Shown here in pieces: positions 6,423 to 7,514 of a stretch of 7,514 nt of DNA. This stretch comes from an uncultured Collinsella sp. (lineage in GTDB: Bacteria; Actinomycetota; Coriobacteriia; Coriobacteriales; Coriobacteriaceae), in the NCBI GenBank assembly GCA_900554465.1, contig USHF01000065.1:1-7514 (forward strand), written 5' to 3'. Every line of letters begins with the position of its first letter. The stretch's first letter is position 1. The notes under the pieces are model-generated. The model saw only the letters and a program-made list of their open reading frames with translations, searched no databases and had not been told where the DNA came from. A program made the position numbers and the translations under genes.

Positions 6423-7193
6423 ATGCCCGCGCTCGACCTTTGGAACCTTGCTTCCCAGCTCAAAAGCACCGATTATCGCTGGGTCGACCTCACCCATACG
6501 CTCTCGTGCGACACCCCGCACTGGTTTGGCTTTAAGCCATTTGAGTCCACCAAGCTCTTCGACTACCTGCCCGGTACGCCCGAGGACATGCTCGCGCCCA
6601 TGCGTTGCTTCCAATATTCGGTCGCCTCGCAATACGGCACCCACGTCGATGCGCCGCGCCACTTCCATGTTGACGGCCGTTCCCTTGGCGAGATCGAACC
6701 CATCGAGTTTATGCATCCGCTCTGTGTGATCGACAAGCACGAGGAGTGCGCCGCAAACCCCGACTTTATCCTAACCGTCGATGACCTCAAAACTTGGGAG
6801 GACGAGCACGGTCGCATTCCCGAGGACGCTTTCGTCGCCTTCCGCTCCGACTGGTCCAAGCTCGCCGATCTGGAAAACAAGGACGAGGACGGCCAGCCCC
6901 ACTACCCCGGCTGGGATCTCGATGCCATTAAATGGCTTGTAGAAGAGCGCAATATCGGCGCCATCGGCCACGAGCCGGCAGACACCGACCCGGCGAGCGT
7001 GGCCACGCGTGAGGACGCCTACCCCTATCCCGGCGAGCAATACATCCTCTCGGTCGACCGTTACCAGATCGAGATCATGGACCATCTGGACGAGCTTCCC
7101 GCCACAGGCGCCGTCATCTTCTGCACCTTCCCCAAGGTGCGCGATGGCGTCGGATACCCCGCACGCGTTTTTGCCATCTGCCCTGCGGCATAA
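6423..7193 (+). CDS. Cyclase-family metal-dependent hydrolase (kynurenine formamidase-like)
   Basis: Protein of 256 residues in the cyclase family (Pfam PF04199), which includes kynurenine formamidase and isatin hydrolase: metal-dependent hydrolases of amide-like bonds. The family motif is visible as Q-Y-GTH-V-D-A-P-R-H at 70-80, with probable metal ligands His74, Asp76 and His80; the first His of the common HxGTHxDxPxH pattern is Gln70 here. GHEPADTD at 182-189 looks like the second conserved active-site segment. No signal peptide, so cytoplasmic. The start is ATG at 6423 with AAGGAG (6411-6416) six bases upstream. It is transcribed away from the aldo/keto reductase and followed by a terminator, so it is probably a single-gene unit. 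No tryptophan-degradation gene is nearby, so a kynurenine substrate is not supported. Confidence 0.92.
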   Translation: MPALDLWNLASQLKSTDYRWVDLTHTLSCDTPHWFGFKPFESTKLFDYLPGTPEDMLAPMRCFQYSVASQYGTHVDAPRHFHVDGRSLGEIEPIEFMHPLCVIDKHEECAANPDFILTVDDLKTWEDEHGRIPEDAFVAFRSDWSKLADLENKDEDGQPHYPGWDLDAIKWLVEERNIGAIGHEPADTDPASVATREDAYPYPGEQYILSVDRYQIEIMDHLDELPATGAVIFCTFPKVRDGVGYPARVFAICPAA

Positions 7194-7265
7194 GTTCCCA
7201 TGCGTTTGTTCTTCTAAATTCAGCCTCCGGTGCACGCTACACGCCCCAGCGGCATACAATCCATC

Positions 7266-7292
7266 AGGCGCCCCGCACGCGGGCGCCTTTTT
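7266..7292 (+). terminator. Rho-independent terminator after the cyclase gene
   Basis: AGGCGCCC (7266-7273) and GGGCGCCT (7281-7288) form an 8-bp GC-rich stem around a seven-base loop, followed by a run of five T (7288-7292). It lies 72 bases after the cyclase stop and 17 bases before the next gene, in the direction of transcription. Classic intrinsic terminator form. Confidence 0.88.
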
Positions 7293-7309
7293 GTGAGGAG
7301 ATGATTCAC

Positions 7310-7495
7310 ATGCAGATCAACAAGGTTGCCTTTATCGGCAAGGGCGGCGTCGGGCTACTCTACGGCAGCATGATCGCCCAGGCACTCGGCGACGATGCCG
7401 TCGAATACGTCATGGACGACGCCCGTTTCGAGCGTCACGCAGGCGACGCCCTTACGGTCAACGGCGAGCCCTGCGCACTCAAGTCCGTGCGCGTC
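7310..7495 (+). CDS. Ketopantoate reductase-like protein (ApbA/PanE family), 3' end missing
   Basis: Only the first 62 residues are present before the adapter (MQINKVAFIGKGGVGLLYGS...). The dinucleotide-binding motif GKGGVGLLYG at 10-19 is typical of the 2-dehydropantoate 2-reductase family, which reduces ketopantoate to pantoate with NADPH in coenzyme A synthesis; paralogues of other substrates are common, so I give no gene symbol. The start is ATG at 7310, nine bases after GAGGAG (7295-7300). An in-frame ATG at 7301 abuts that site too closely. Family length is about 300 residues, so most of the gene is beyond the contig. A terminator immediately upstream separates it from the cyclase gene. 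Confidence 0.85.
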
Positions 7496-7514
7496 CTGTC
7501 TCTTATACACATCT
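7496..7514 (-). other. Nextera mosaic-end adapter (artefact)
   Basis: The last 19 bases, ctgtctcttatacacatct, are the reverse complement of the Tn5 mosaic end at 32-50. They are library adapter left on the contig. Genomic sequence ends at 7495. Confidence 0.98.

Noticed and set aside
32..7514. Perfect 19-bp inverted ends resembling a Tn5-type transposon
   Set aside because: They are Nextera mosaic ends, with the index and P7 tail attached on the left; no transposase or target duplication is present.

Overview
The window looks like a fragment of a gut actinobacterial chromosome, most likely Collinsella or a close relative in the Coriobacteriia. This is inferred from the GC-rich sequence (about 60% by eye), the style of the lipoproteins and transporter proteins, frequent GTG/TTG starts with strong Shine-Dalgarno sites, and dense gene packing. 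No rRNA or marker gene settles it. Both ends are not genomic: positions 1-50 are an Illumina Nextera i7 adapter with its index, and 7496-7514 is the Nextera mosaic end in reverse complement. Real sequence is therefore 51-7495, and the genes at both edges are cut by the end of the assembly, not by biology.

From right to left on the minus strand (6260 down to 52) lie six genes: an aldo/keto reductase with a C-terminal 4Fe-4S ferredoxin-like region; a Gfo/Idh/MocA-family oxidoreductase; endonuclease IV (nfo); then a polar amino-acid ABC transporter locus of substrate-binding lipoprotein, a permease with an added extracytoplasmic N-terminal domain, and the start of the ATPase. The binding-protein gene has a recognisable promoter in front of it. 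It is followed by two hairpins, the second a terminator or attenuator, which would let the binding protein be made in excess over the permease and ATPase. The permease stop codon overlaps the ATPase ribosome-binding site, so those two are tightly coupled.

On the plus strand, divergent from the reductase across a 162-bp spacer, are a cyclase/kynurenine-formamidase-like metal hydrolase, a Rho-independent terminator, and the first 62 codons of a ketopantoate-reductase-like protein.

The most unusual structure is a pair of related ~92-bp intergenic elements (3845-3936 and 4989-5080). Each sits between two minus-strand genes and just upstream of the next gene's ribosome-binding site. Both fold into a 28-position hairpin. 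They share about three quarters of their bases, yet four consecutive stem base pairs differ in both arms in a compensatory way, and G-U pairs are favoured in the minus-strand RNA, the strand in which the neighbouring genes are transcribed. This suggests a dispersed, structure-conserved repeat family, possibly acting as RNA. Otherwise the genes are ordinary housekeeping and transport genes; I see no CRISPR array, phage gene, transposase, tRNA or rRNA.
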